Assembly (NCBI GenBank): GCA_013289665.1
Contig: JABCZN010000022.1
Coordinates: 1-50,857, forward strand
Length of the DNA: 50,857 nt
Direction: 5' to 3'
Source: Acidobacteriota bacterium
GTDB lineage: Bacteria; Acidobacteriota; Terriglobia; Acidiferrales; UBA7541
Shown: one piece after another, positions 24,526 through 32,801 of the stretch
Position numbering within the stretch: position 1 is the stretch's first letter
Layout: every line of letters begins with the position of its first letter
Made by a program: the position numbers and the translations under genes
The notes under the pieces: generated by a model
The model's database searches: none
Told to the model about the DNA's origin: nothing
Seen by the model: the letters and a program-made list of their open reading frames with translations, nothing else

Positions 24526-25557
24526 ATGAAAGCGGTTGTGATTCACCAGCATGGGGATGCATCGGTTTTGCATTACACGGAGGTGGCGGAGCCGCACGTG
24601 CGGGCGAACGAGGTCCTGGTGCGCGTGCATGCCTGCGCGCTGAACCACCTGGATCTGTGGGTGCGGCGCGGGATCCCCGGTGTGCCGTTTCCGCTGCCGC
24701 ATATTTTGGGTAGCGATGTGGCCGGTGAGGTGGCGAAGATTGGGTCGGATGTGACGACGGTGAAAGTGGGGCAGAAGGTGGTTCTGGCGCCTGGAGTGAG
24801 TTGCGGAAAGTGCGCGACGTGTATTTCGGGGAACGACAACCGGTGCAGGGACTTTACGAATCTGGGTTACATGATTGACGGAGGATGCGCGGAGTTCGTC
24901 CGCGCCCCGGAAGTGAATGTCATGCCGTACCCGGAAAATCTCGATTGGGTGCATGCGGCGGCGGTTCCGCTAGTGTTTCAGACGGCGTGGCACATGCTAG
25001 TGAATCGCGCGCAATTACAGCCTGGGGAAGAGGTGTTGGTGCTGGCTGCGGGGAGCGGCGTGGGCAGCGCGGCCATCCAGATTGCGAAGTTTTTCGGGGC
25101 GCGGGTGATCGCCACGGCAGGTAACGATGGAAAACTTGCCAAAGCTAAGGAGTTGGGCGCGGATGAGGTGATCCACCACGGGATTATGCCGATTGCGAAA
25201 GAGGTGCGGCGGCTGACGAACAATCGCGGCGTGGATGTGGTGGTCGAGCACGTGGGCCTGGCGACCTGGGAGCACAGCGTGAAGAGCCTTGCGACGGGCG
25301 GGCGGCTGGTGACCTGCGGCGCGACGACGGGTTACGACGCGAAACTGGATCTGAGGTTTTTGTTCACGCGGCAACTTTCGATCATGGGGTCGTACATGGG
25401 GACGAAATCAGAATTGCGAACGGTACTGAATCTGGTTGCGCAGGGAAGACTGAAGCCGACGGTGGGCAAGGTATTCGCTTTGGGCGATTGCATTGCGGCG
25501 CACAATTATCTGGAGCAGGCCAAACAGTTTGGGAAAGTGGTGCTGCGCGTGGAGTGA
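24526..25557 (+). CDS. Zinc-type medium-chain alcohol dehydrogenase
   Basis: 343 residues. GGAGG (24515-24519) selects the ATG at 24526 (MKAVVIHQHG). The catalytic domain has the GHE-like HILGSDVAGEV and the structural zinc lobe with four cysteines (CGKCATCISGNDNRC). The Rossmann domain carries AAGSGVGSAAIQIAKFFGA. The acceptor is NAD(P)H-type; the substrate is unknown. The glutamate of the usual GHE zinc motif is Asp here (GSD), as in some family members. Probably controlled by the palindrome 40 bp upstream. Confidence 0.85.
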   Translation: MKAVVIHQHGDASVLHYTEVAEPHVRANEVLVRVHACALNHLDLWVRRGIPGVPFPLPHILGSDVAGEVAKIGSDVTTVKVGQKVVLAPGVSCGKCATCISGNDNRCRDFTNLGYMIDGGCAEFVRAPEVNVMPYPENLDWVHAAAVPLVFQTAWHMLVNRAQLQPGEEVLVLAAGSGVGSAAIQIAKFFGARVIATAGNDGKLAKAKELGADEVIHHGIMPIAKEVRRLTNNRGVDVVVEHVGLATWEHSVKSLATGGRLVTCGATTGYDAKLDLRFLFTRQLSIMGSYMGTKSELRTVLNLVAQGRLKPTVGKVFALGDCIAAHNYLEQAKQFGKVVLRVE

Positions 25558-25605
25558 AGAAAAGAGAAAAGAAAGATTTAACGCTGAGGGCGCTGGGAAG
25601 AGTTA

Positions 25606-26070
25606 CTACTTGGCAGTGCGGCCGATGCCAGCGAGGACACGGAGTTCGCCGAGGACGACGACTTGGAGATTCGCGCGCTGATTGTTGCGGGAGAGATCGG
25701 CTTCCGTACCGCCGTTATAGCCCTGGATGAAGAAAGTGGAATCGCCTTCGTGCTCAAGGCGGGCGGTGTTCCGCAGGATTACCTGAAGTTTTTTGGAATC
25801 ATAATGGACGGTGATGATATTGGGCTTGCCGGCGCAGCGGATGCGCAGATCGCCCAGGATGGTTTCCTTGCAGGTGAGGGATTCTTCCTTGGTGATGACG
25901 TTCCACGCCTCGCATTGGGCCATGAAGGTTTCGGCAACGCGCTTCCAGACATTGGGAGCCAGAGCGACAGCGGCCCGGCTGTTGAGTCGGTCTTCCTCGA
26001 TTTGAACTGCCTCGGTGAATTGTGCGGCGAGGAATTCCTGCGCCGCGCGTTTGGTTTCGTCCGTGGCCAT
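25606..26070 (-). CDS. Hypothetical protein
   Basis: 154 residues from the ATG at 26068-26070 (AGGA three bases before it); an in-frame start at 26109 is less likely. No family recognised. The N-terminal half is helical and charged (AAQEFLAAQFTEAVQIEEDR). The C-terminal half looks like strands (ITVHYDSKKLQVILRNTARL, STFFIQGYNGGTEA). No signal peptide, so probably cytoplasmic. A very small ORF (26076-26294) ends six bases upstream and could belong to the same unit. Confidence 0.65.
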   Translation of the reverse strand: MATDETKRAAQEFLAAQFTEAVQIEEDRLNSRAAVALAPNVWKRVAETFMAQCEAWNVITKEESLTCKETILGDLRIRCAGKPNIITVHYDSKKLQVILRNTARLEHEGDSTFFIQGYNGGTEADLSRNNQRANLQVVVLGELRVLAGIGRTAK

Positions 26071-26075
26071 GGGTC

Positions 26076-26294
26076 CTATGGTCTCCAAAAAGTATCGCCG
26101 ATAGACCATCGTAGCCGCAGGAGTGTCGGTGGTGTCAAGTAGCTTGGAGGCGCTAGGTTCGGCGAAGGAACGGGGGAGTCATGACGCGGGATTGACCGGT
26201 TACCCGTGGAGAGAAACAACCAAACAGAAACCCCGAGCAGCGGAAGCAACGCCAGGCTCGACACTCCGAGCAACATTCTGCGCATTAGTTTCAT
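26076..26294 (-). CDS. Possible small membrane-anchored peptide
   Basis: 72 residues from the ATG at 26292-26294. It has one hydrophobic segment (MLLGVSSLALLPLLGVSVWL) and a proline-rich tail. Its stop is six bases ahead of the next gene on the strand, which suggests an operon, but there is no clear ribosome binding site. Part of a longer open frame that is otherwise antisense to nuoB. Confidence 0.35.
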   Translation of the reverse strand: MKLMRRMLLGVSSLALLPLLGVSVWLFLSTGNRSIPRHDSPVPSPNLAPPSYLTPPTLLRLRWSIGDTFWRP

Positions 26295-26438
26295 TCTCTG
26301 ATTTTCGCTCGCGGGCTCGCACTTTATTTTCCGAATGTCGTGAAAGTCGCGGAATAGAAAACTGCCGCCGTACGGATCGAATGAGCGGATTGTGCGGGTA
26401 TGGTGGATATGCGAATATAGGGAGGAAGACGAGGAACC

Positions 26439-26978
26439 ATGGAAACGACACTGGCGAAACACGTCACGCTGACGAAACCGGATGATTTCGGGAAGCTGCT
26501 GCAGGATGAGGGAATCATCTTCACGCAGCTGGATAAGGCTGTCAACTGGGCGCGGCGAAGCTCGATTTGGCCGCTTGGATTTGGATTGGCGTGCTGCGCG
26601 ATTGAGATGATGTCCATGGCGGCTTCGCGGTTTGACCTGGCGCGGTTTGGCGCGGAAGTCTTCCGTCCATCGCCGCGGCAAGCAGACCTGATGATCGTCG
26701 CGGGGCGGCTTTCGCAGAAGATGGCGCCGGTGATCCGGCAGCTCTACGATCAAATGCCGGAACCGAAGTGGGTGATTTCGATGGGCGCGTGCGCGACGTC
26801 GGGCGGCGTGTTCAACAATTACGCGATTGTGCAGGGTTGCAACCAGGTGATTCCCGTTGATGTATACGTGCCGGGATGCCCGCCGCGGCCGGAAGCGGTT
26901 CTGTACGCGGTTTTGCAACTGCAGAAAAAGATTGACGCGGAGAAAGGCTCGTTCAAGCGGGCATTGAATCTCGCGTAG
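26439..26978 (+). CDS. nuoB: NADH-quinone oxidoreductase subunit B (isolated gene)
   Basis: 179 residues. The four cysteines that bind cluster N2 are present: the tandem Cys52-Cys53 (FGLACCAIEMM), Cys118 (MGACATSGG) and Cys147 (YVPGCPPRPE). The protein is complete, with an N-terminal extension of about 20 residues. GAGGAACC precedes the ATG. In most genomes nuoB sits in the nuo operon between nuoA and nuoC; here no other complex I gene is present and a DinB-like gene follows directly, overlapping its ribosome binding site with the nuoB stop. Confidence 0.92.
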   Translation: METTLAKHVTLTKPDDFGKLLQDEGIIFTQLDKAVNWARRSSIWPLGFGLACCAIEMMSMAASRFDLARFGAEVFRPSPRQADLMIVAGRLSQKMAPVIRQLYDQMPEPKWVISMGACATSGGVFNNYAIVQGCNQVIPVDVYVPGCPPRPEAVLYAVLQLQKKIDAEKGSFKRALNLA

Positions 26979-26987
26979 GAGATTCCC

Positions 26988-27485
26988 GTGGCTTCGCCGA
27001 TTCCAGAAACCATCAGCGCGCGCGATTTGCTGAGACATTGCCTGGCTACGATTGCCTATCGAGCCGGGAAGGTGCTGCGCGACGTACCCGAATCGTTCGC
27101 CAAATTCCAGCCACCTGAAAGAGCACGAACCCCGGAGCAATTGCTCGGGCATCTTGGCGACCTGTTTGACTGGGCGCTCTTGATGGCCAGGGGCGAGGGC
27201 GCATGGAAAGATTCCCAGCCTCTGCCGTGGGCCAAGGAAGTGGAGCGGTTTTTCGGAACGCTGAGGCGGTTTGACGAGTATCTGGGAGGGAATGAGGCGC
27301 TGCACGCCTCGCCGGAGAAGCTGTTCCAGGGGCCGGTGGCGGACGCGCTGAACCACGTGGGGCAACTTGCCATGCTGCGGCGGCTGGCGGGAGTCCCGAT
27401 GAAAAGCGAAAACTACTTCAAGGCCGACATTGCGTCCGGCCGCGTGGGGCCGGATCAGACCCCGCCTAAACGCGAATTTGACTGA
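26988..27485 (+). CDS. DinB-like four-helix protein
   Basis: 165 residues from a GTG at 26988. Its ribosome binding site AGGAG (26977-26981) overlaps the nuoB stop, so it is translated from the nuoB transcript. The DinB/YfiT pattern is visible: ARDLLRHCLATIAYRAGKVL, EQLLGHLGDLFDWALLMARG and ALNHVGQLAMLRRLAG with metal-ligand histidines. The family often includes thiol-dependent S-transferases and would fit the bacillithiol pathway suggested by bshB1, but its role here is unknown. Confidence 0.75.
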   Translation: MASPIPETISARDLLRHCLATIAYRAGKVLRDVPESFAKFQPPERARTPEQLLGHLGDLFDWALLMARGEGAWKDSQPLPWAKEVERFFGTLRRFDEYLGGNEALHASPEKLFQGPVADALNHVGQLAMLRRLAGVPMKSENYFKADIASGRVGPDQTPPKREFD

Positions 27486-27547
27486 AGTTTTTCTAGACGT
27501 AAACCCCAGCCACAGGTAGACTGCCGGACGCTGTAAGGACGGGGCCT

Positions 27548-27877
27548 ATGAGTGTAGCTGAACAGAGGGCCTACCCGCGGATCAAGCCGCCGACAAGTGT
27601 ACTGGGAGCCTGGCGGTCGGGGATGCAGCGGGACGTTTCCTATGTGGAGAGCCTCGCGCTCGGCGGGGTGTTTCTGCGAACCAAGAAAAAAGTGGCGCTG
27701 CGCAGCCTGGTGCAGATTCTGCTGGATATGCCATTAGGGCAGGTGCGCGGACGCGGTGTAGTGAGGCGCCATCAGGCGCACTACGGCATTGCAGTGCAGT
27801 TCATCGCGATGGATCCGGAAGACCGGGGAAGATTGGTGAGGCAAATCCGCGATTTAACCACTTCGGCGGGGGGTTAG
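27548..27877 (+). CDS. PilZ domain protein
   Basis: 109 residues. It is a single PilZ domain: the arginine motif RAYPR at the N-terminus, VESLALGGVFLRT where PilZ proteins carry the D/NxSxxG-type motif, and HYGIAVQFIAMDPEDR near the end. The acidic position of the second motif is Glu-Ser rather than the usual Asp/Asn-x-Ser, so c-di-GMP binding may be altered. Its stop overlaps by 4 bp the 3' end of the convergent Clp-N gene. Confidence 0.75.
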   Translation: MSVAEQRAYPRIKPPTSVLGAWRSGMQRDVSYVESLALGGVFLRTKKKVALRSLVQILLDMPLGQVRGRGVVRRHQAHYGIAVQFIAMDPEDRGRLVRQIRDLTTSAGG

Positions 27878-28740
27878 GTGGCTGCAGGCTTTCCGACTTG
27901 TTCCTCGGCGAGGGAAGTGATTTGAAGCAGGAAGATCGACCACCCCCCGGCGTCATTCCCAAAAACTAAAGTCATGCGCAGTCTCTGCGGGAAGGTGTGA
28001 GCCTGCAGGTGAACCGCGTCCCACAGTATGGTTCCCACCCATAGTTCGGCGGTGCGGCAGAGCTCTTTTTCGAGATGGTGTTTTGCATTCTTTGTTGCGA
28101 ACGGGGCGAGCAAAGTTTCGAGGTTGGAAACGATTTCCTGGCGTCCGGACAGAAGTTTTCCATCAGCATTGATGAACGAAGCTTCTTTGGCAAAGAAATC
28201 ATGAAGTTCGTGCCAACTGCCTTCGCGCAGCGAAGCAATAAACTGTCGGTAGGCCTGTATCTCCCCATCGGAGGGAACTAAGGGTGTCGGGACGGAGGAA
28301 GCCGGGTCAGGCGAAGGAAGTCTAGAAATCTCCTTCCTGACTCTGTCCAGGTCAGCCTCATTTTCGCGCAAAATTCCCGAGGCCATCCCTTCCCCGACTC
28401 GTAAGAGGCCAAGCAAAAGGTGTTCGGTACCGACGTGGCGATGGCCAATTGTTGTGGCCTCCTCGCCAGCGAGTCGCAGTGCTTGTTTGCTCTCATTGGA
28501 CAATGGCATCTCTACGGAGGTGGAAATACGTTCTCGGCGCGTGATCTTGCTCTCGATTTTGGCCTGGATCTCGCTCTTGGGGCGCAATCGGGGAAGCAGA
28601 TGTTTGGCAATCTTATAATCTTCGCGGAGAATCCCCAACAAAAGATGTTCTGTCTCGATCGTGGGACTGCCGTACACACTGGCTTCGTAGCGGGCGAAGA
28701 AAATAACGCGACGAGCCCGTTCAGTGTACCGTTCGAACAT
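27874..28740 (-). CDS. Stand-alone double Clp-N domain fused to an NTF2-like domain
   Basis: 288 residues. Two Clp repeat (Clp-N) units are seen: MFERYTERARRVIFFARYEA with TEHLLLGILRE, then SNESKQALRLAGEEATTIGH with TEHLLLGLLRV. There is no AAA+ ATPase module. Residues about 170-288 (AYRQFIASLREGSWHELHDF..., INADGKLLSGRQEIVSN) look like an NTF2/SnoaL-type fold. Clp-N alone can bind Clp or other substrates, so this may be an adaptor. Convergent with the PilZ gene. Confidence 0.75.
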   Translation of the reverse strand: MFERYTERARRVIFFARYEASVYGSPTIETEHLLLGILREDYKIAKHLLPRLRPKSEIQAKIESKITRRERISTSVEMPLSNESKQALRLAGEEATTIGHRHVGTEHLLLGLLRVGEGMASGILRENEADLDRVRKEISRLPSPDPASSVPTPLVPSDGEIQAYRQFIASLREGSWHELHDFFAKEASFINADGKLLSGRQEIVSNLETLLAPFATKNAKHHLEKELCRTAELWVGTILWDAVHLQAHTFPQRLRMTLVFGNDAGGWSIFLLQITSLAEEQVGKPAAT

Positions 28741-28771
28741 GATTCAGCAAGTTTATGCCAGGGCTCCGATA

Positions 28772-29863
28772 TTAGGCAATTGGCGTGGCTATGACGGTGG
28801 CGGTGCTGGAGGAGTTGGGAAGTTCGACGACGGAGCCGGGAGAGGATTTTTCGCGGCGGAGATAGGCCATGCCGATGGGGGCGCCAAGAGCAGGGGAGAA
28901 GGCGGCGCGAGTCGCGTAGCCGACTTCTTTGCCTTCAGAAAGTAGTGGTGTGCCGGGAGCGGGCGGCTGCGGCGAATCGTATTTCACAGTGACTCGGACG
29001 CGATTAACCTGGCCACGGGAACGCACGCGCTCCACGATTTCCTGGCCAGTGTAGCAGCCTTTGGTGTAGCTGATGTGGGAATCCTGCAGACCCGCTTCGT
29101 GGGGAATTTGTTTTTCGTCGAAGTCGTAGGTGAACCAGGGAGCGCCAAGTTCGAGGCGAAAAGCGCTGAGAGCCAGATAACCGGCAGGGCCCCCGCCGTG
29201 TTTGTGAGCGGCTTCGAGAAGGATTTTCCACAACGATAGGGCGTGGGCGCGGTCGACGAGAAATTCGGCGCTGGCGGTGCCGCCGGGAGAGCGCTTGCCG
29301 AGGCGGCAGGGAACTCGTTGCACGGAGACCATGCGGGTTTCGAGTTCGGCAAGATCGGCGGGATCGACGCCGGTGAGTTCTTCGGCCACGAGCGCGGCCT
29401 TGGGGCCTTCGAGCGCGAGAGTAGCGAAATCGGCGGTGCGGTCGGTGAGAGTGACATCATCCATGATGATGTATTTGTCGAGGGCGGCTACAAGCGGTTC
29501 GCGGATGATGGCATAAGAAACGCAGAAGAGTTTGTCGGGGAGGTCGTAAGTTTCGATTTCGGCGAGAATGCGGCCTTGCGGGTTGAGGAAGAGCGATATG
29601 GTGCCGTGGTTTTCGCGCAGGTCTTTGATGTTGTTGGTGAGGATGGCGTTGAGGTAACGGACGCGGTCGGGGCCGGCGAAGTCGAGATAGGCTCGGTAGT
29701 TTTTGTCGAGCAGGGCGACGCTTTCATGCAGATAGCAATATTCGGTGCGCCAGTCGCCAAAGTGGTCCGGAAGGGAGCAGCCGAACCAGGTGCCGAGCTG
29801 CGCGCCGGACTGGCGGTGGAGTTCGGCGAGAGGCGTGGAGAGGGTTGGGGACAGGGCTTCCAA
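28772..29863 (-). CDS. ygfZ: Folate-binding YgfZ/GcvT-like protein
   Basis: 363 residues. The diagnostic YgfZ motif KGCYTGQE is at 268-275, with the conserved cysteine Cys270. The GcvT-like N-terminal domain (YRAYLDFAGPDRVRYLNAIL) and a C-terminal barrel follow the family layout. YgfZ uses tetrahydrofolate to help assemble or repair certain iron-sulfur enzymes, such as MiaB. It does not cleave glycine. The function agrees with the iron-sulfur genes nearby (NifU-like, nuoB), although they are not in one operon. Confidence 0.85.
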   Translation of the reverse strand: MEALSPTLSTPLAELHRQSGAQLGTWFGCSLPDHFGDWRTEYCYLHESVALLDKNYRAYLDFAGPDRVRYLNAILTNNIKDLRENHGTISLFLNPQGRILAEIETYDLPDKLFCVSYAIIREPLVAALDKYIIMDDVTLTDRTADFATLALEGPKAALVAEELTGVDPADLAELETRMVSVQRVPCRLGKRSPGGTASAEFLVDRAHALSLWKILLEAAHKHGGGPAGYLALSAFRLELGAPWFTYDFDEKQIPHEAGLQDSHISYTKGCYTGQEIVERVRSRGQVNRVRVTVKYDSPQPPAPGTPLLSEGKEVGYATRAAFSPALGAPIGMAYLRREKSSPGSVVELPNSSSTATVIATPIA

Positions 29864-30156
29864 GTTCGATCCTTTGTAAGGTTTCAGTCTAGCAAATGTG
29901 AGCGGTGGAGGTTGGATTCAAAGGCGGATGAAATCTACCTCAATCGGTCGCCTGTTCACAACGACTTGCGGGAGTCTGGGTAGTGGGGATTTAGGGGGAT
30001 GCCAGAGCCGTTCGGCAGACCGTGCCCCCGCCGACACCCAAGCGCCCGGCTATGATGCTCGCTTGTCAAAGTTCTTCATGTCAGGTTGATCTCTGCAGAC
30101 CGGAGACAATCGGCCGTGATCGCGGATTAGGTCTTGTCTAAAGTAGGGGAAAATAG

Positions 30157-30246
30157 ATGACCAAAGGAGTCAAAACCGGTGGAAGACAGAGAGGCACGCG
30201 AAACAAACTCAACCGCGACGTTCAAGCCTTTATTGGAGTTGATTGA
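30157..30246 (+). CDS. 29-residue mini-ORF coupled to the CPBP protease gene
   Basis: ATG at 30157 preceded by AGGGGAAAA. The peptide (MTKGVKTGGRQRGTRNKL, then NRDVQAFIGVD) matches the N-terminus of phage or plasmid DUF5681-like proteins (G-x-R-x-x-GTPNK pattern). Its stop TGA overlaps the ATG of the next gene as TGATG, so it is either a leader peptide or a truncated gene start that provides translational coupling. Confidence 0.4.
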   Translation: MTKGVKTGGRQRGTRNKLNRDVQAFIGVD

Positions 30247-31175
30247 TGGCGCACTCTAGCACCACCTACAAAGCAAAAGTGCGCTGGATTTTTCATGGAT
30301 CCCAGGGGCTTCGGGCTGGATGGAGCATTCTAATTTTTGCAGCGCTTCAAGCACCCGCGGTGCTGATCGCAAATATCGTGATGCGACACCTCCCGTCGCT
30401 TCTCAATGGCGAGATATCACCTGGCGACTCGCTCCTCTTTTGGGCTCTTCAGTTTGTGGTAATCCTCGGGGCTATCGCGATCATGGCAAGGATCGAGGGC
30501 CGGGATGTTTGGTCCTATTATGGGATGGCCGGGCGTCGTCCGATTGCCAAGTTTCTTTATGGATTCGGCGGCGGACTCGTTTGTCTGTCGCTGGTCGTGG
30601 GGGCGCTGTATGCCGGCGGCCATCTAGTGTTCGGCGGAGCGGCTTTAGAGGGGCTTCCAGCACTTGGTTACGGGTTGGCCTGGCTCCTGAACTTCATAAT
30701 CGTCGGGATAACAGAAGAGGCACTTTACCGCGGCTACTTACAGGCGACTTTGACACGCGGAATCGGCTTTTGGCCAGCCGCAATCGGTCTTTCGTTGTTA
30801 TTTGGCGCGGGGCATCTGCAAAATGCGGGGGAGACCGTCCCGGGCATCATCGGGGTGATCGTGCACGGGCTGTTCTACTGCCTATTGTTGCGGCTGAGCG
30901 GCTCACTATGGTTGGGGATAGGATTTCATGCAGCCTGGGACTGGGCGCAATCCTATCTCTACGGGACGGCGCAAAGCGGCCATTTGATGCAAGGTCATTT
31001 GTTCGTGACCCAGGCAAGGGGTGATGCGCTCATCAGTGGAGGCAGCGCAGGGCCGGAGGGAAGCTTGCTCGGGTTACCGGTGCAAGCAATTGGACTGCTT
31101 GCGTTTCTCTGGGCGGTGAAGCGTGCCGGGCTATTCTTCGGAGGCCGGGAAGATCGCGAACCGCTACGAATGTGA
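30246..31175 (+). CDS. CPBP family intramembrane metalloprotease
   Basis: 309 residues with about eight membrane helices. The motifs are EEALYR (Glu157, Glu158, Arg162), FxxxH with His190, and HAAWD with His228 and Asp232, the CAAX/CPBP (Abi) signature. Bacterial members cleave peptides in the membrane and include bacteriocin-immunity proteins. The start overlaps the stop of a 29-codon mini-ORF. No bacteriocin gene was recognised beside it; an HNH gene is convergent. Confidence 0.85.
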   Translation: MAHSSTTYKAKVRWIFHGSQGLRAGWSILIFAALQAPAVLIANIVMRHLPSLLNGEISPGDSLLFWALQFVVILGAIAIMARIEGRDVWSYYGMAGRRPIAKFLYGFGGGLVCLSLVVGALYAGGHLVFGGAALEGLPALGYGLAWLLNFIIVGITEEALYRGYLQATLTRGIGFWPAAIGLSLLFGAGHLQNAGETVPGIIGVIVHGLFYCLLLRLSGSLWLGIGFHAAWDWAQSYLYGTAQSGHLMQGHLFVTQARGDALISGGSAGPEGSLLGLPVQAIGLLAFLWAVKRAGLFFGGREDREPLRM

Positions 31176-31223
31176 TGGCGCGTACCAACCTTGGACTTCC
31201 CTGGAAGATCCGTTCGCAACTCG

Positions 31224-31580
31224 CTACGCTGAAGCAGGTCTCGCCACCGGGTGAGAGCGCTTGGACTCCCATGCCTGACGCATCTCCTCGCGCTGCGCGA
31301 GGACATATTTCTTGGCGTCTTCCAAGCTTTTGTAAACCCGCGTGCCCTTGATCATGTTGCATGGACGGCAGCAAGCGACCAGGTTGGCCGGGTCCTTCTT
31401 GCCCTTGCGAGCCCGCGGCACCACGAAATCAACGGACATGACTAGCGCGTTTTCAAAGCTGGCCTTCCCGTCCAATCCACAGTACCGACAGCAAAATTGA
31501 TCTCGTTCCAGAATCTTTAGGCCTTCGGCATGGCTCACCGGCATATCCACTCTCGTTAGGGTCATGATGTTCAATGGCAT
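31224..31580 (-). CDS. HNH endonuclease-like protein with Phe in the catalytic His position
   Basis: 118 residues. GGAGG, six bases before the ATG at 31578-31580, fixes the start. The HNH zinc site is present (C31-x-x-C34 and C71-x-x-C74), with N66 and N75. At the first part of the motif, where active enzymes have D-H, this one reads D51-F52 (SVDFVVPRARKG). Family members cut DNA, often in mobile elements. Without the histidine, cleavage may be lost. The gene is convergent with the CPBP protease. Confidence 0.75.
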   Translation of the reverse strand: MPLNIMTLTRVDMPVSHAEGLKILERDQFCCRYCGLDGKASFENALVMSVDFVVPRARKGKKDPANLVACCRPCNMIKGTRVYKSLEDAKKYVLAQREEMRQAWESKRSHPVARPASA

Positions 31581-31791
31581 GGAACACCTCCGAATCGGAA
31601 ATGCTAATGCATAGTGAGGCCCTTGAGAAGTGGTAAAGAGTGACCGAAAGCCTCTGGTATTGGCGGGAGTCACTTTACAAGAAATCGTCAGGGAACTGCC
31701 GCGTCCAACCCAAAGATGGCCTGGGTCGCGTTGCTCAGGCATCTGTCTGGCGATGCCCCCGAAACTCTCCACATCCGCAGTCCAAAGAGTT

Positions 31792-32460
31792 CTAGGCGAG
31801 CCCAAACACTCCGGCCACAAAGCTTCGTTGACGAAAGGCGATAAGCATAGCGCTGCCTGCGAGGGCTAGAATCAGGGAGCCGGGCTCGGGGATGGACGTA
31901 GACGTAGAGTACGTCACATCGTCTATCGTGTAAGAGCCGCCGGACGCAGCCCCCATGATTTCAACGCTAGAGATCCCGCCTGAAGAGCTGACTTGAATTC
32001 GCTCGTTTGGGCTGCTGTCCGGAACTCCTGAGATCCCCTCGTTATTTGAAAAGAGGGAATTAGCTGAGGCGACCAAGGTGTTCGAGGAATTGAAAGCATC
32101 AAGCGTGAGGGGCACCGAGTAGGTGAAAAATGCGTCGAAACTGGACACAGCGTTGGAGAAGACGATGGTTATCGGCCCTCCGTTATCAAATGCAACGTTG
32201 AGGCCGGAATGGGGTGGAAATTCGAATTCATTGAGCGAGACACCGGCCGTTGCAACCGCCGCGTTGGAGAAGGCGAGCCCCGCATATTGCGTAGTGACGG
32301 CCGTTCCGTCAGCAAAGCCTTCGAAATTGATAGTGACCTGGTCTGAATAGAGCGGTGAAGCCAGGGCGCACAGAAAAAGAACTGCGAGCGCGAAGCGCTC
32401 CCAATTGCCCGGCCGTCGAATGAACTGCGTGCAAGATCCCAGAGAAAATGGGCATCGCAT
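31792..32460 (-). CDS. PEP-CTERM exported protein
   Basis: 222 residues. A signal peptide (RFALAVLFLCALASPLYS) is followed by one beta-rich domain (TINFEGFADGTAVTTQYAGL). At the C-terminus, S-IPEPGS, a hydrophobic run and FRQRS form the PEP-CTERM sorting signal recognised by exosortase. The exosortase gene is not in the window. The protein should be cut and sorted to the cell surface or extracellular matrix. The domain resembles those of other PEP-CTERM proteins with cell-surface display; no function can be given. Confidence 0.85.
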   Translation of the reverse strand: MRCPFSLGSCTQFIRRPGNWERFALAVLFLCALASPLYSDQVTINFEGFADGTAVTTQYAGLAFSNAAVATAGVSLNEFEFPPHSGLNVAFDNGGPITIVFSNAVSSFDAFFTYSVPLTLDAFNSSNTLVASANSLFSNNEGISGVPDSSPNERIQVSSSGGISSVEIMGAASGGSYTIDDVTYSTSTSIPEPGSLILALAGSAMLIAFRQRSFVAGVFGLA

Positions 32461-32728
32461 AGCGGCGTACTCCCGATCTAACGGATCGCAACCTGAGTAA
32501 GGCGATTGCGACCTGAGCCACCCTGCTCTACTTCAGCGCATCGCGGATGTCAAGTGCAAACTTCAATCCTTTCAGGGCAGAGGGCGACCTAGGGAAATGG
32601 CTATGCCAAGAGGATCACACGCAGAACCGGCTTGTGCGGCACAGGAAAAGCAGAGGGAGGAATTATTGGGCGGTCGGACGGCTACGCAGTAATTGCGACG
32701 GAAGCTGACAAATTTAATGACAAACGAC

Positions 32729-32757
32729 TTGACAAAGCCAGGTGACTATCGTAACTT
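32729..32757 (+). promoter_or_regulatory. Strong sigma-70-like promoter for the secreted-protein cluster
   Basis: TTGACA (32729-32734), a 17-bp spacer and TAACTT (32752-32757) form a close consensus match. The expected start, near 32764, gives a leader of about 38 bases before the ATG at 32802. The rest of 32461-32801 shows nothing else. No clear Shine-Dalgarno precedes 32802. Confidence 0.6.
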
Positions 32758-32801
32758 CCCGGGCTACATTAGGCCCCACTCTTTCTTGCTTTAGTCCGAC
32801 A

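Noticed and set aside
26295..27365. Long minus-strand open frame opposite nuoB and the DinB gene
   Set aside because: Arg/His-rich product without domain; only the last 72 codons beyond nuoB were kept as a weak small-ORF candidate.
29243..29983. 246-codon plus-strand frame opposite ygfZ
   Set aside because: Gly/Glu/Phe-rich shadow of a gene with a clear KGCYTGQE motif.
29975..30040. G/C-rich inverted repeat (ggggg ... ccccc) before the mini-ORF, considered as terminator
   Set aside because: No T-run and poor pairing apart from the outer five bases.
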